Assembly: GCF_013363995.1 (NCBI RefSeq)
Contig: NZ_JABWGO010000017.1
Coordinates: forward strand, 1 to 64,000
Direction: 5' to 3'
DNA length: 64,000 bases
Origin: Nonomuraea rhodomycinica
GTDB lineage: Bacteria > Actinomycetota > Actinomycetes > Streptosporangiales > Streptosporangiaceae
Shown: in pieces, positions 9,457 to 17,598 of the stretch
How positions within the stretch are numbered: position 1 is the first letter of the stretch
Layout: every line of letters starts with the position of its first letter
Notes under the pieces: generated by a model
The model's input: the letters and a program-made list of their open reading frames with translations, nothing else
The model's database searches: none
What the model was told of the DNA's origin: nothing
Made by a program: the position numbers and the translations under genes

Positions 9457-10395
9457 ATGAGCGAACTGCGCACCAAGGCCGAGCACACCGAGGCGATCCG
9501 CAAGGACCGCCGCGTGGCAGTGGTGATCAACACTCGCTCCCGCCGCGGCCGGCGCCACTACGTCGAGGTGATCGAGCGGCTGCACCAGCTCGGCTTCGAG
9601 CCGCTGGCCGAGATCGGCGTCTACAACCCCAAGCGGCTGCGCGAACTCCTCGACACCGCCCTGGCCACCCGTCCCGACCTGCTCATCGTCGGCGGCGGCG
9701 ACGGCACGCTGTCCTCCGCCGTCCGCCACGTCGCCCACCGCGACGTCGCGCTCGGCGTGCTGCCGCTGGGCACCACCAACAACTTCGCCCGCAGCCTGGG
9801 CCTGCCGCTCGACCTCGCGGGCGCGATCCGGGTGTTCGACACGGGCAAGGTCGCCGACATCGACCTCGGCATGGCCGACGACCGGCCGTTCGCCAACCTG
9901 GCCAGCTTCGGCGTGTCGGTCGAGGTGGCGGGCAAGGTCAAGCCGTGGCTCAAGCGCGTCCTGGGCCGTCCCGCGTACCCGCTCACGGCTCTGACGATCC
10001 TGCCGGGCCACCGGCCGTTCCGGGCCTACATCACGGCCGACGGCAAGCGGCACGAACTGCTCACCCACCAGCTCAACATCGCCAACGGCCGCTTCCACGG
10101 CGGCTGGCAGGTCGCCAAGGACATCAGCATCGACAACGGCATGCTGGTGGCCTACCAGCTCGGGTCCGGCAAGAAGCTGCGGCTGCTCGGTGAGACGCTG
10201 GCACGCGCCACGACGGGCCGCTGGCGCAGCCTCGCCGGCGGGCCGTTCGTGGTCGGGCGCGAGATGCTGCTGGAGACGGACCCGCCGATGGCGGCGGATG
10301 TGGACGGCGAGGTGCGGCTGCGCACGCCGATCCGGCTGCGGGTGGTGCCGAACGGGGTCCGCGTCATGGTCCCGTCCTCCTTCGAGGACCGCTGA
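9457..10395 (+). CDS. Diacylglycerol kinase family lipid kinase (YegS/BmrU-like)
   Basis: Lipid kinase of 312 residues that transfers phosphate from ATP to a lipid alcohol such as diacylglycerol. The DAGK catalytic signature LIVGGGDGTLSSAV is near residue 72, followed by GVLPLGTTNNFARSLG. The C-terminal beta-sandwich contains DGEVRLRTPIRLRVVPNGVRV, with the family's typical 'DGE' turn. ATG 9457 (SELRTKAEHTEA) is preferred to the in-frame TTG 9 bases upstream. It follows the protease gene after a terminator and is probably expressed on its own. The lipid substrate is not determined. Confidence 0.88.
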   Translation: MSELRTKAEHTEAIRKDRRVAVVINTRSRRGRRHYVEVIERLHQLGFEPLAEIGVYNPKRLRELLDTALATRPDLLIVGGGDGTLSSAVRHVAHRDVALGVLPLGTTNNFARSLGLPLDLAGAIRVFDTGKVADIDLGMADDRPFANLASFGVSVEVAGKVKPWLKRVLGRPAYPLTALTILPGHRPFRAYITADGKRHELLTHQLNIANGRFHGGWQVAKDISIDNGMLVAYQLGSGKKLRLLGETLARATTGRWRSLAGGPFVVGREMLLETDPPMAADVDGEVRLRTPIRLRVVPNGVRVMVPSSFEDR

Positions 10396-10412
10396 CCTCG
10401 GGCGTAGAGGGC

Positions 10413-10509
10413 TCTCAAAGCACGGTCCTCGTACGGGGCTCGGGCTGCGAGGGGACTCGAAGCGCGGTCCTCGCATGGAACGCGCTTCGCGCGACGAGGC
10501 TCGGGCTGT
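10413..10509. repeat. Two diverged direct repeats in a non-coding spacer
   Basis: Copy one (10413-10448) and copy two (about 10456-10509) share the words CGGTCCTCG and GGCTCGGGCTG in the same order. Copy two carries an extra internal inverted stretch (GCGCTTCGCGC). No plausible gene covers 10396-10690. This pair plus the hairpin at 10514 makes up most of that 295-bp gap. It resembles a scattered intergenic repeat family, but other copies would have to be found in the genome. Confidence 0.5.
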
Positions 10510-10513
10510 GACA

Positions 10514-10536
10514 GTGGGGGAGCCGAGCTCCCCCAC
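10514..10536. terminator. Intergenic hairpin between convergent genes
   Basis: Perfect 10-bp stem GTGGGGGAGC / GCTCCCCCAC with a CGA loop. It is followed by a second weaker C/G-run hairpin around 10538-10556. It lies between the lipid kinase gene (+) and the truncated regulator (-), where a shared terminator is expected. Confidence 0.6.
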
Positions 10537-10690
10537 ACCCCCTTGCCGGGGGTCTCCCGACCCCCGGGCCCCCGAGCGTGGGCGAGCTGCGGCGGCAAGC
10601 GCATGCCGGGGCAATCACCAGAAGGCGTCACCGTCGGCGCAGCACGGGCACATCACGACCGGCGAGATCACGGCCAGATATCCGCGCTGT

Positions 10691-11542
10691 TCAGGCCGTT
10701 GATCGGCGCGCGGTCGTGAGTGCCTCCGCCACCGTCTCCACGTGCGCCGAACGACGACTTCGGAGGAGTGTCCGCACATCCACGAGTTCCTTGTGGGCAT
10801 GGCGGTTCAGCTTGACGGCATCGTCGACGATCGGGAGCCCCACGTCCAGGGCAGTCCGTGCGTCCCCGGCCTCCGCGTACGCCCTGACCAGGCAGGAGCC
10901 GTACCACGCGCGGTCGCGTCTGTAGGACGTCGGCAGGCTCGCCAGTCCGGCCGTCAGCAAGTCGGTGGCCTTGGGCCAGTTCGACAGCTGCAGCTCGGTC
11001 ATGCCGCGCTGCAGCCGGAACCATGTCTCGTCGTAGAAATACATCCACGCCGGTTCGCCGTCGGCGTGCTCGGCGGCTCGGCGGATCAGGGCTTCCGTCT
11101 CGTCCAGGAGCGTGCGCGCCGGACAGGCCTCTCCGGCCAGCGCGTGCCCTCGGGCCGCCATTTGGGTGGCCATGCCGCGTACGCCGGGAGTCACCCGTCC
11201 GGCGTGCAGACGCGCGGCTTCGGCCAGCCGGATGGTCCGGCGGGCGTTGCCGGCGCTCCATGCCTGATGGGCCTTCATGCTGAGCGTGGTGGTCGCTATG
11301 TTGACGTCGCCGATCTCCCATGCCCAGTCGTGGGCGCGGTCGTACCAGGCGAGCGCGGCGGCCTGGTCGTCGATGTCGAGTGACATCCACGCGACGAATT
11401 GGGCGTACTGCGCAGCCAGATCCACCACGGTGCCGGCGATGCCGCCGCGGGCGTTCCGCGCCAATTCGACCACAATGCGATGAATCCTGCAGGAGTTCCG
11501 ACGCCCGCCGATCCGGCAGATGACACCGTCGCACGGCTCCAT
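10691..11542 (-). pseudogene. N-terminally truncated HTH/TPR-type regulator
   Basis: The 283-residue frame closely resembles the C-terminal TPR-like part of a large actinobacterial family of XRE regulators. Typical segments are AAQYAQFVAWMSLD, LAWYDRAHDWAWEIGD, TTLSMKAHQAWS, EPAWMYFYDETWF and SYRRDRAWYGSCLVRAYAEAGD. Intact members are about 400 residues with an N-terminal helix-turn-helix. Here the frame begins at an ATG that gives EPCDGVICRIGGRRN, which does not look like the family, and no HTH is found in any frame to the right before the lipoprotein gene at 11609. I infer loss of about the first 120 residues by deletion. The remaining frame is undamaged, so it might still be expressed as a helical-repeat protein. 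There is no clear ribosome site. Confidence 0.6.
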
Positions 11543-11608
11543 GCCGAATTTCTGCGGCAGGCCACCCGCTTTCCCGGACGATCGGCGACCTGGCGGCCCT
11601 TCCCGGTT

Positions 11609-11995
11609 CTACAGAATGGCGATCTCCTGCCGCGTCGCCTGATCCACCAGGCGGCGTCGGGAAAGCGGCTCCTTGAGGTGGAACTGATATGTGCGCGGAA
11701 AGCCGAAGTTCGTCGACACACCTCCGCCCTCCCAGGGGAAGATCGACTCACAGTCGTCGCGAACCTCGATACCCAGGACGACCTGCTCCGAGGTTTCCGA
11801 CATCTCCGTATCGGTGACCCGCACGCAGAACCTCCCGTCGGGGCCCGGCCTGCCGGTGATGATCATGGCGGTTATCGTGCGACCCCCGGTGCTGACGGCG
11901 GCGGACTCGATGGGATACCAGTGTGCCTGCCGGGCGCACCCTGCGGTCAGCAGGGCGCTGACGGCCGCCAGCGCCCATCCCAGGCGGTTCACCAT
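11609..11995 (-). CDS. Small putative lipoprotein of unknown function
   Basis: A 128-residue protein with a short positively charged N-terminus, a hydrophobic stretch and the lipobox LTAGC around residue 20. This predicts diacylglyceryl attachment and exposure on the outer face of the membrane. The mature part has two further cysteines (FCVRVTD and DDCESIF), possibly a disulfide. A strong GGAGGAGG lies just upstream; its spacing fits the second codon (GTG) slightly better than the ATG. It sits next to the truncated regulator with 66 bp between. No family was recognised. Confidence 0.65.
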   Translation of the reverse strand: MVNRLGWALAAVSALLTAGCARQAHWYPIESAAVSTGGRTITAMIITGRPGPDGRFCVRVTDTEMSETSEQVVLGIEVRDDCESIFPWEGGGVSTNFGFPRTYQFHLKEPLSRRRLVDQATRQEIAIL

Positions 11996-12139
11996 GACCT
12001 CCTCCGGCTCACTCAGGTGATCTTACGTTTCCTGGCCTCGCTGCCGAACGCGTCGCTTCCGCCCCCTGAGCCGGCGGTGTCCGGATGTGACAGAACACCG
12101 TCATGGCGGCCACGCGCCGCCACCGGTGACAATGAACGC

Positions 12140-13114
12140 ATGTCCGCTCCGCACCGTGTCGTCGTCGCCGTGTTCCCCGACGTCGATCTCCTCGACGTCA
12201 CCGGGCCCGCGGAAGTGTTCGCGGTCGCGAACCGGGAGATGTCCGGCGGGACGCCCTACCAGGTGCTCCTCGCCGGGCCGGACGGCGGCCAGGTGCATAC
12301 CAGCGCCGGGGTCCGGCTCGCCACCGACCTGTCGTTCGACCAGGTCGGCGAGCGGGTGGACACCCTCGTGGTGCCCGGCGCGGTGGACGGTCGCGGCAGG
12401 CCGGTGATCGACCCGGCCCTGGTCGGCTGGATCGCCGAGACCGCCCGGCACGCCGGCCGGGTCGCCTCGGTGTGCGTCGGCGCGCACCTGCTGGCCGCCG
12501 CCGGGCTGCTGTCGGGCCGGACGGCGACCACGCACTGGGCCACCGCCGACCGGCTGGCCGCCGACCATCCCGACGTCACCGTGGACCCCGACCCGATCTA
12601 CGTGCGGTCGGGGAACGTCTGGACGGGCGCGGGCATCACCGCGTGCATGGACCTCGCGCTCGCCCTGGTCGCCGAGGACCACGGCGAACGGCTCGCGCTG
12701 GCGGTCGCCCGGCACCTGGTGATGTACCTCAAGCGGCCGGGCGGGCAGAGCCAGTTCAGCGTCCCGCTGTGGCTGGCCCCGGGCGAGCGCCGCGACATCG
12801 GCGAGCTGCGGTCGTGGATCACCACGAACCTGGCCGCCGACCTGTCGGCGGCGGCCCTCGCCGAACGGATGTGTCTCAGCGAACGGCACTTCGCCCGGGT
12901 CTTCCGCAAGGAGACCGGCGTCACCCCGGCCGCCTACGTGGAGGCGGCTCGGGTGGAGGCGGCCCGGCGGCTGCTGGAGGGCACCGACGAGCCGCTCGGC
13001 CAGGTCGCCGCCGCGTGCGGGCTGGGCTCGGTGGAGACGCTGCACCGGGCGTTCCGGCGACGGCTCGGCACCACCCCGGCGGCCTACCGGCGACGCTTCC
13101 GCACCGCCGCCTGA
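12140..13114 (+). CDS. GlxA-family transcriptional regulator (DJ-1/PfpI + AraC HTH)
   Basis: Regulator of 324 residues. The N-terminal DJ-1/PfpI-like domain (VVVAVFPDVDLLDVTGPAEV at the start, and the nucleophile-elbow region RVASVCVGAHLLAAAGLL) probably senses a small molecule or is a dead enzyme domain. The C-terminal AraC-type double helix-turn-helix (DLSAAALAERMCLSERHFAR, then VAAACGLGSVETLHRAFRRR) binds DNA. ATG 12140 gives the family-typical start; the longer open frame upstream has no coding character. The isochorismatase-fold hydrolase gene starts 98 bp downstream on the same strand, a pairing seen often. The regulator may control it. Confidence 0.9.
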   Translation: MSAPHRVVVAVFPDVDLLDVTGPAEVFAVANREMSGGTPYQVLLAGPDGGQVHTSAGVRLATDLSFDQVGERVDTLVVPGAVDGRGRPVIDPALVGWIAETARHAGRVASVCVGAHLLAAAGLLSGRTATTHWATADRLAADHPDVTVDPDPIYVRSGNVWTGAGITACMDLALALVAEDHGERLALAVARHLVMYLKRPGGQSQFSVPLWLAPGERRDIGELRSWITTNLAADLSAAALAERMCLSERHFARVFRKETGVTPAAYVEAARVEAARRLLEGTDEPLGQVAAACGLGSVETLHRAFRRRLGTTPAAYRRRFRTAA

Positions 13115-13212
13115 CCGCTCTTTCCCTGCCCCGGCCTGCCCGGCCGGCGGCTTCACCCTGCCCCGCTTCCCGGCGATCCCGGCCGGGCATGCCGAAAATC
13201 CAGGAGGACGAG

Positions 13213-13815
13213 ATGACTGTTTCGACGACCCTGCGCGACGTGATCGGCCTGGAGGGCGCGCTGCCGGCGCTGTCCACCGGCACCCTGATCATGATCGATT
13301 TCCAGAACACCTACCGCACCGGCGTCATGGCGCTCCCGGACGCCGGCCGCGCCCTGGACGCCGCCGCCCGCCTGCTGGAGCGGGCCCGCGCGGCGGGCAC
13401 CCCCGTGGTGCACGTCGTCAACGACGGCGGCGAAGGCACCCCGTACGACATCCGTGCCGAGATCGGGCAGATCGCCACGCCCGTCGCGCCCAGCGACGGC
13501 GAACCGGTCGTGGTGAAGCGTTTCCCGAACTCCTTCCACGAGACCGACCTGCTGGAGACGCTGCGCCGGCTGGACGCCGGGCCGGACCTGGTGCTGGCGG
13601 GCTTCATGACCCACATGTGCGTCCAGTTCACCGCTCAGGGCGCGTTCAACCTCGGCTACCGGCCGACGGTCGTGGCCGAGGCCTGTGCGACCCGGCCCTT
13701 GGCGGGCCCGGACGGCACGCCGATCCCGGCCGACGTCCTGCATGCCGCCGCGCTGACCACGATCGGCGACCTGTTCGGCCGGATCGCCTCCCGCGTGGCC
13801 GACCTCCCCGCCTGA
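13213..13815 (+). CDS. Isochorismatase-family cysteine hydrolase
   Basis: A 200-residue alpha/beta hydrolase of the isochorismatase-like family, whose members cleave amides or vinyl ethers through a Cys thiol. The catalytic set is visible: Asp in MIDFQNTY, Lys in VVVKRFPNSFHET, and Cys in GFMTHMCVQFTAQGA, the latter two in the expected spacing. ATG 13213 follows a clear AGGAGG. The protein is full length. It is placed behind the GlxA-type regulator, so it is probably that regulator's target. The substrate could be a nicotinamide-like amide or a related compound; the sequence does not tell. Confidence 0.88.
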   Translation: MTVSTTLRDVIGLEGALPALSTGTLIMIDFQNTYRTGVMALPDAGRALDAAARLLERARAAGTPVVHVVNDGGEGTPYDIRAEIGQIATPVAPSDGEPVVVKRFPNSFHETDLLETLRRLDAGPDLVLAGFMTHMCVQFTAQGAFNLGYRPTVVAEACATRPLAGPDGTPIPADVLHAAALTTIGDLFGRIASRVADLPA

Positions 13816-13819
13816 CCGG

Positions 13820-14135
13820 GCGTGCCGGCCGGCCCGGCTCGTTCATCGCCTGTTCCCTGGCCCAGGCGAGAATCCGGTCGGACCTGCTCGGTGGTTCGTC
13901 GCGGGCCGTCTCCTGATATCGGGCGGCGGCGTCGGGTCCGACGTCGACGGGCCAGATGGTGATCAGATACACCTCTGGGCAGACCTGCCGGCGCGCCTCG
14001 TCGTCGAGGCTCCCACGCGCCGAGGTCGGGCATGGGCGGGGCCGCTGTCGCGAGCTGGATCGTCACGTCGAGAAAGGCCGTGTGCACCCCTGTCCAGATC
14101 ACCGCGGCCCCGGGCCGGGAAGAGGCCAACCGGTC
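13820..14135 (-). pseudogene. Broken hypothetical gene (two fragments in different frames)
   Basis: Two protein-like stretches lie on the minus strand in different frames. The right-hand part (about 14030-14135) reads RPGAAVIWTGVHTAFLDVTIQ and ends near DLGAWE. The left-hand part (about 13840-14010) reads VYLITIWPVDVGPDAAARYQ followed by DRILAWAREQ. In related actinobacterial hypothetical proteins these motifs sit in one chain, about 50-70 residues apart. Here they almost touch and need a frame change. I infer an internal deletion plus frameshift. No intact frame covers 13816-14210, so this 395-bp gap holds only this remnant and the upstream region of the serine hydrolase gene. Confidence 0.55.
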
Positions 14136-14210
14136 AGGTGAGTGGTCCGGGGCGCCCTTGTCCGGACCCGCGGTCGCCCATCAGGAGCTCGTTCAGGGAA
14201 AGATCATCTC

Positions 14211-15221
14211 ATGTCCCCGTTTCACCGGCGAATGTCAGCCCTCGTCTCCGCAATCGGCTACCGCGAGGACGAGCCGCTCGTCGCCGGGATACGGCGGCGC
14301 GGCGCGCCGCCCCTCCTCCTGGCCCAAGGGCTGACCTTCACCGGTGAACCCATGACCGCCACGACACTCGTCTACGCGGCGTCGCTGTCGAAGCAGATGA
14401 CCGCGGCCTGCGCGGCGCTGCTCGTCCGGGACGGCGTGCTGGACATGGAGTCGCCCCTGTCGCCCTGGCTGCCCGAGCTGCCCGCGTGGGCCGGCGCCGT
14501 CCGGCTCCGGCATCTCGTCCATCACACGGCGGCCCTGCCCACCGACGCCGAGGTCGACGCCCTCATCGCCGGCGATGCCGACCGGACCACCGCCGGCGTC
14601 ATCCGGGCGCTCACCCGCTTCCCCGCCCTGGACCGCCGGCCGGGCGCCGGGTACCTCTACTCCAACGCCGGATACGTCTGCCTGGCCGCGGTGGTGGAAC
14701 GGGCGGCGGACATGCCGCTGCCCGCCTTCGCCCGGCGCCACCTGTTCGCCCCGCCGGCGATGGCGGACACCCGCTACTGGGCAGGCCCCGGCCCCATGCC
14801 GCCAGGGGCCGCGCCGCTCGCCCGGCCTCGTCCCGCGCCGCTGTCCCTGGGCGACGGAGGGGTGTGGACGACCCTCGGCGACCTGCTGCGATGGGGACAG
14901 GCGCTCAACGCCGACACGTTCGGCGTCTCGGAGCTCATGCAGACCCCTGGACGCCTCGATGACGGAACGCCGATCGACTACGCCTGGGGCGCCGGCGTCC
15001 GGTCGCACGCCGGGTACCGCGTCTACCGGCACGGCGGAGGCTGGCCGGGCCTGCGCGCCCTGCACGCCCGCGTGCCCGCCCTGGACCTGAGCGTGGCCGT
15101 CGTCGCGACCGACGACCGCACCGAGCGCCGGGTCCCTCTCCTGAACGGCCTGCTCGACGTCGCGCGGGACCTCGCCTCACATTCCGGGGGGCTGCGTCGT
15201 CGTACCGGTGAACCCAGGTGA
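14211..15221 (+). CDS. Serine hydrolase, class C beta-lactamase/PBP fold
   Basis: Hydrolase of about 336 residues with the beta-lactamase-type catalytic elements: SxxK in YAASLSKQMTA, the Tyr-Ser-Asn motif in YLYSNAGYV, and HGG in YRHGGGWPG. This fold includes esterases, D-aminopeptidases and DD-peptidases. No signal peptide is visible, which argues for a cytoplasmic esterase-like role and against a resistance enzyme. ATG 14211 was chosen because the longer frame from 14142 has no family-like residues. It is followed 19 bp later by the wrbA-type gene and probably shares its transcript. Confidence 0.85.
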   Translation: MSPFHRRMSALVSAIGYREDEPLVAGIRRRGAPPLLLAQGLTFTGEPMTATTLVYAASLSKQMTAACAALLVRDGVLDMESPLSPWLPELPAWAGAVRLRHLVHHTAALPTDAEVDALIAGDADRTTAGVIRALTRFPALDRRPGAGYLYSNAGYVCLAAVVERAADMPLPAFARRHLFAPPAMADTRYWAGPGPMPPGAAPLARPRPAPLSLGDGGVWTTLGDLLRWGQALNADTFGVSELMQTPGRLDDGTPIDYAWGAGVRSHAGYRVYRHGGGWPGLRALHARVPALDLSVAVVATDDRTERRVPLLNGLLDVARDLASHSGGLRRRTGEPR

Positions 15222-15240
15222 GACAACAGGGAGAGCGAGC

Positions 15241-15849
15241 ATGCGAACCGTGAACGTCGCGGTCATCTACTACAGCGCCACCGGCACCGTACACACCCTG
15301 GCCCAGGCCGTCGCCGAGGGCGCGGAGAAGGCCGGCGCGCACGTGCGGCTGCGCAAGGTCGCCGAGACCGCCCCGCCGGAGGCGATCGGCTCCAGGCCGG
15401 AGTGGGGCCGGCACCTCCAGGACACCGCCGGCGTCGCCGAGGCCACCCTGGACGACCTGGCCTGGGCCGACGCCGTGCTGTTCGGCGCACCGACCCGTTT
15501 CGGCAACCCGGCCGGCCAACTGCGGGCGTTCATCGACACCACCGGCCCCCTGTGGTTCCAGGGGAAGCTCGCCGACAAGGTGTACTCGGCCTTCACCGCC
15601 TCCAACACCGCCCACGGCGGGCAGGAGTCCACCATCCTGGCCCTGGGCAACACCTTCTACCACTGGGGCGGCGTCATCGTGCCGCCCGGCTACACCGACC
15701 CCGTCCAGTTCCGGACCGGCAACCCGTACGGAACCTCGCACGTGGCCGGCGACGGTGCGCCCGGCGAGGTGACCCTGGAGGCGGCCCGTCACCAGGGCCG
15801 CCGCGTCGCCGAGACCGCCGCCGCGCTCAAGGCCGGCCGCGCCGCCTGA
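15241..15849 (+). CDS. wrbA: NAD(P)H:quinone oxidoreductase, WrbA type
   Basis: FMN-dependent two-electron quinone reductase of 202 residues, cytosolic and tetrameric in the family. The flavodoxin-like phosphate loop YYSATGTVHTLAQAVAEGA is at the N-terminus. The characteristic GAPTRFGNPAGQLRAFIDTT, the YSAFTASNTAHGGQESTIL loop and the C-terminal ARHQGRRVAETAAAL follow. ATG 15241 has GGGAGAG upstream. It is co-oriented with the serine hydrolase gene 19 bp before it, and the stop codon is built into the following hairpin. Confidence 0.93.
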   Translation: MRTVNVAVIYYSATGTVHTLAQAVAEGAEKAGAHVRLRKVAETAPPEAIGSRPEWGRHLQDTAGVAEATLDDLAWADAVLFGAPTRFGNPAGQLRAFIDTTGPLWFQGKLADKVYSAFTASNTAHGGQESTILALGNTFYHWGGVIVPPGYTDPVQFRTGNPYGTSHVAGDGAPGEVTLEAARHQGRRVAETAAALKAGRAA

Positions 15850-15876
15850 TCCCCCGGCGGAGCCGGGGGATCAGGC
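15844..15876 (+). terminator. Hairpin terminator overlapping the wrbA stop codon
   Basis: Perfect 15-bp stem, GCCTGATCCCCCGGC (15844-15858) and its complement (15862-15876), with a 3-base GGA loop. The wrbA stop codon is part of the left arm. It separates wrbA from the MazG-like gene. Confidence 0.85.
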
Positions 15877-15946
15877 GTCCCGTACGGGGTCTCGACGCAC
15901 TCCGTGATCGTCGTCTCCGCGCCCCCCGCCGGTAGAGTGCCGCTCG

Positions 15947-16294
15947 ATGGAACCCGACCGGACCAACGCGCTCATCCACGCGCTGTCCTCCTGGATCGAC
16001 CAGTCGCCGGACAACCTCCACCGTGACCCCGAGGCGCTGCTGTGGGGCAGGGTCGCCAAGGTCGCCGAGGAGGCCGGCGAAGCGATCAGCGCGCTCGTCG
16101 GGGTCACGGGCCAGAACCCCCGCAAGGGCCGCTCCGCGACCCGCCAGGAGCTTGAGAACGAGCTCCTGGACGTGGCGCTGACGGCCCTGACCGCCCTCGC
16201 CCACCTGCGGGCCGACGACCCGCGACCGGCCGACCTGCTCGACCTGCTCGCCGGCCACGTCGAAGCCGTCGCCCGGCGAGCCGGCCTCGCCTGA
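15947..16294 (+). CDS. MazG-like nucleotide pyrophosphohydrolase family protein
   Basis: A 115-residue all-helical protein of the MazG/dUTPase-2 superfamily, which hydrolyses nucleoside triphosphates to monophosphates and pyrophosphate. The metal-binding ExxE pattern appears as KVAEEAGEAISAL, followed by the second acidic helix ELENELLDVALTALTAL. The length fits a single-domain member. ATG 15947 was chosen as the only sensible start. It stands alone between a terminator and the convergent flavin monooxygenase gene. A house-cleaning role is inferred. Confidence 0.8.
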   Translation: MEPDRTNALIHALSSWIDQSPDNLHRDPEALLWGRVAKVAEEAGEAISALVGVTGQNPRKGRSATRQELENELLDVALTALTALAHLRADDPRPADLLDLLAGHVEAVARRAGLA

Positions 16295-16334
16295 ACGCCT
16301 GCCCGCGCGCCCACGGTACGCCGGAGCCCGCCGG

Positions 16335-17468
16335 TCAGGGGCCGTCGGCGGTGGCGAAGTCGGGCAGCTCGGTGGACAGCAGTCCGTCGGCGGCGCCGTC
16401 GAGGAGCCGGGCCGTCTCCGTGGAGCGGGGAAGCATGGTCTGCTCGTAGGCGTGGACGGCTGCGCCGAGGGTGTCGTGGCGGGCGATGGCCAGGGCCAGT
16501 TCGCAGGCGTCCAGCATGGCGAGGTTGACGCCGACGCCGAGCGGGGGCATGAGGTGGGCGGCGTCGCCGAGCAGGGTGACCGTGGGGTCGTGCTCCCAGG
16601 TGTGGGGGACCGGCAGGGCGAAGATCGGGCGGTCGACGTAGGGACCGTCGTTGTCGGTGATGAGCCGGCGCAGGCGGGGTGACCAGTCGCGGTAGCGCTC
16701 CAGGAGGAGGGCGCGGATGCCGTCGGTGGCCTGGGGGGTGAGACCGCCGGCGGTGATCCAGTCGGCCGGGACGCGCTGGATGATGTAGACGCGGATGTGG
16801 TCGCCGCCGTTGCGCTGGGCGAACAGGCCACGGTCGCCGTCGGCCGCGGCGGCGCTGCCCTGGCCGACGAGGTCGGCGATGTCGGGGTGCCGGGTGGTGA
16901 CGTCGTGGAACCAGGCTTCCAGGAAGCCGATGCCGGTGTGGCGGGGGGTGGCCCGGGAGACGGCGCGGCGGACCGTGGACCAGGCGCCGTCGGCGCCGAC
17001 GACGAGGTCGGCTTCGACGGTGGTGCCGTCGGTGAAGTGCAGCCGCCGGGGGCCTTCGGCGGGCCTGTCGATGGTCCGCAGGGTGTGGCCCCAGCGCACG
17101 GTGCCGGGCTGGAGCGAGTCGAGCAGCAGCTCGCGCAGCAGGCCGCGGTCGATCTCCGGTTTGAACCGCTCGTCCTGTTCGGGGACGTGGTGGTGGAGGA
17201 TCGTGCCGGCCGGGTCCATCTGGCGCATCTCCTGGCCCTCGGGCCGGGCCAGCCGGAAGAACTCCTCCAGGAGGCCGGCTTCGCGCAGGGCGATCTGGCC
17301 GTTGTCGGCGTGCAGGTCGAGGGTGCCGCCCTGATCGCGGGCGGCGGGGCCGGCGTCGCTCTCGTAGACGGCGGCGGCGATGCCGTGCCGCTGGAGGATG
17401 CGGGCGCAGGTCAGGCCGCCCGGGCCGGCTCCGACGATGGCGATGCGGGGCGTCGCGGTGGTCTTCAT
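16335..17468 (-). CDS. FAD-dependent monooxygenase (PHBH fold, TetX-like)
   Basis: Flavoprotein hydroxylase of 377 residues. The N-terminal dinucleotide fold RIAIVGAGPGGLTCARIL, the mid motif VVGADGAWSTVRRAV and the C-terminal VTLLGDAAHLMPPLGVGVNLAMLDACEL mark a group A flavin monooxygenase. The overall pattern is like TetX-type enzymes that hydroxylate and inactivate small aromatic or tetracycline-like compounds. ATG 17468 has GGAG upstream; the frame continues further but only as antisense noise. It is divergent from a TetR-family gene across 130 bp, the classic arrangement for a drug- or metabolite-inducible enzyme. The true substrate is unknown. Confidence 0.88.
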   Translation of the reverse strand: MKTTATPRIAIVGAGPGGLTCARILQRHGIAAAVYESDAGPAARDQGGTLDLHADNGQIALREAGLLEEFFRLARPEGQEMRQMDPAGTILHHHVPEQDERFKPEIDRGLLRELLLDSLQPGTVRWGHTLRTIDRPAEGPRRLHFTDGTTVEADLVVGADGAWSTVRRAVSRATPRHTGIGFLEAWFHDVTTRHPDIADLVGQGSAAAADGDRGLFAQRNGGDHIRVYIIQRVPADWITAGGLTPQATDGIRALLLERYRDWSPRLRRLITDNDGPYVDRPIFALPVPHTWEHDPTVTLLGDAAHLMPPLGVGVNLAMLDACELALAIARHDTLGAAVHAYEQTMLPRSTETARLLDGAADGLLSTELPDFATADGP

Positions 17469-17598
17469 GGTGGTGCTCCGTTCATTCCGTGCGGCCGGGT
17501 GGCGCCTCGGAAGCGCCGCCCAAGAAAAACACACCAACTCAATAAGTGCAACAACCCAACTTTTGGACTCGGTCAACCGAGGGAGGTAGGGTTCCGGT
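17469..17598. promoter_or_regulatory. Divergent promoter region of monooxygenase and TetR genes
   Basis: The spacer is locally AT-rich around 17521-17570, in strong contrast to the flanks. It contains TCGGTCAACCGA (17569-17580), an inverted repeat of two 5-base arms around CA, placed just before the TetR gene's GGGAGG ribosome site. This is a plausible operator, but short, and I cannot prove which protein binds it. Confidence 0.4.

Noticed and set aside
16335..17468. Flavin monooxygenase as a tetracycline resistance gene
   Set aside because: General group A motifs and a TetR neighbour do not define the substrate; many such enzymes act on other metabolites.
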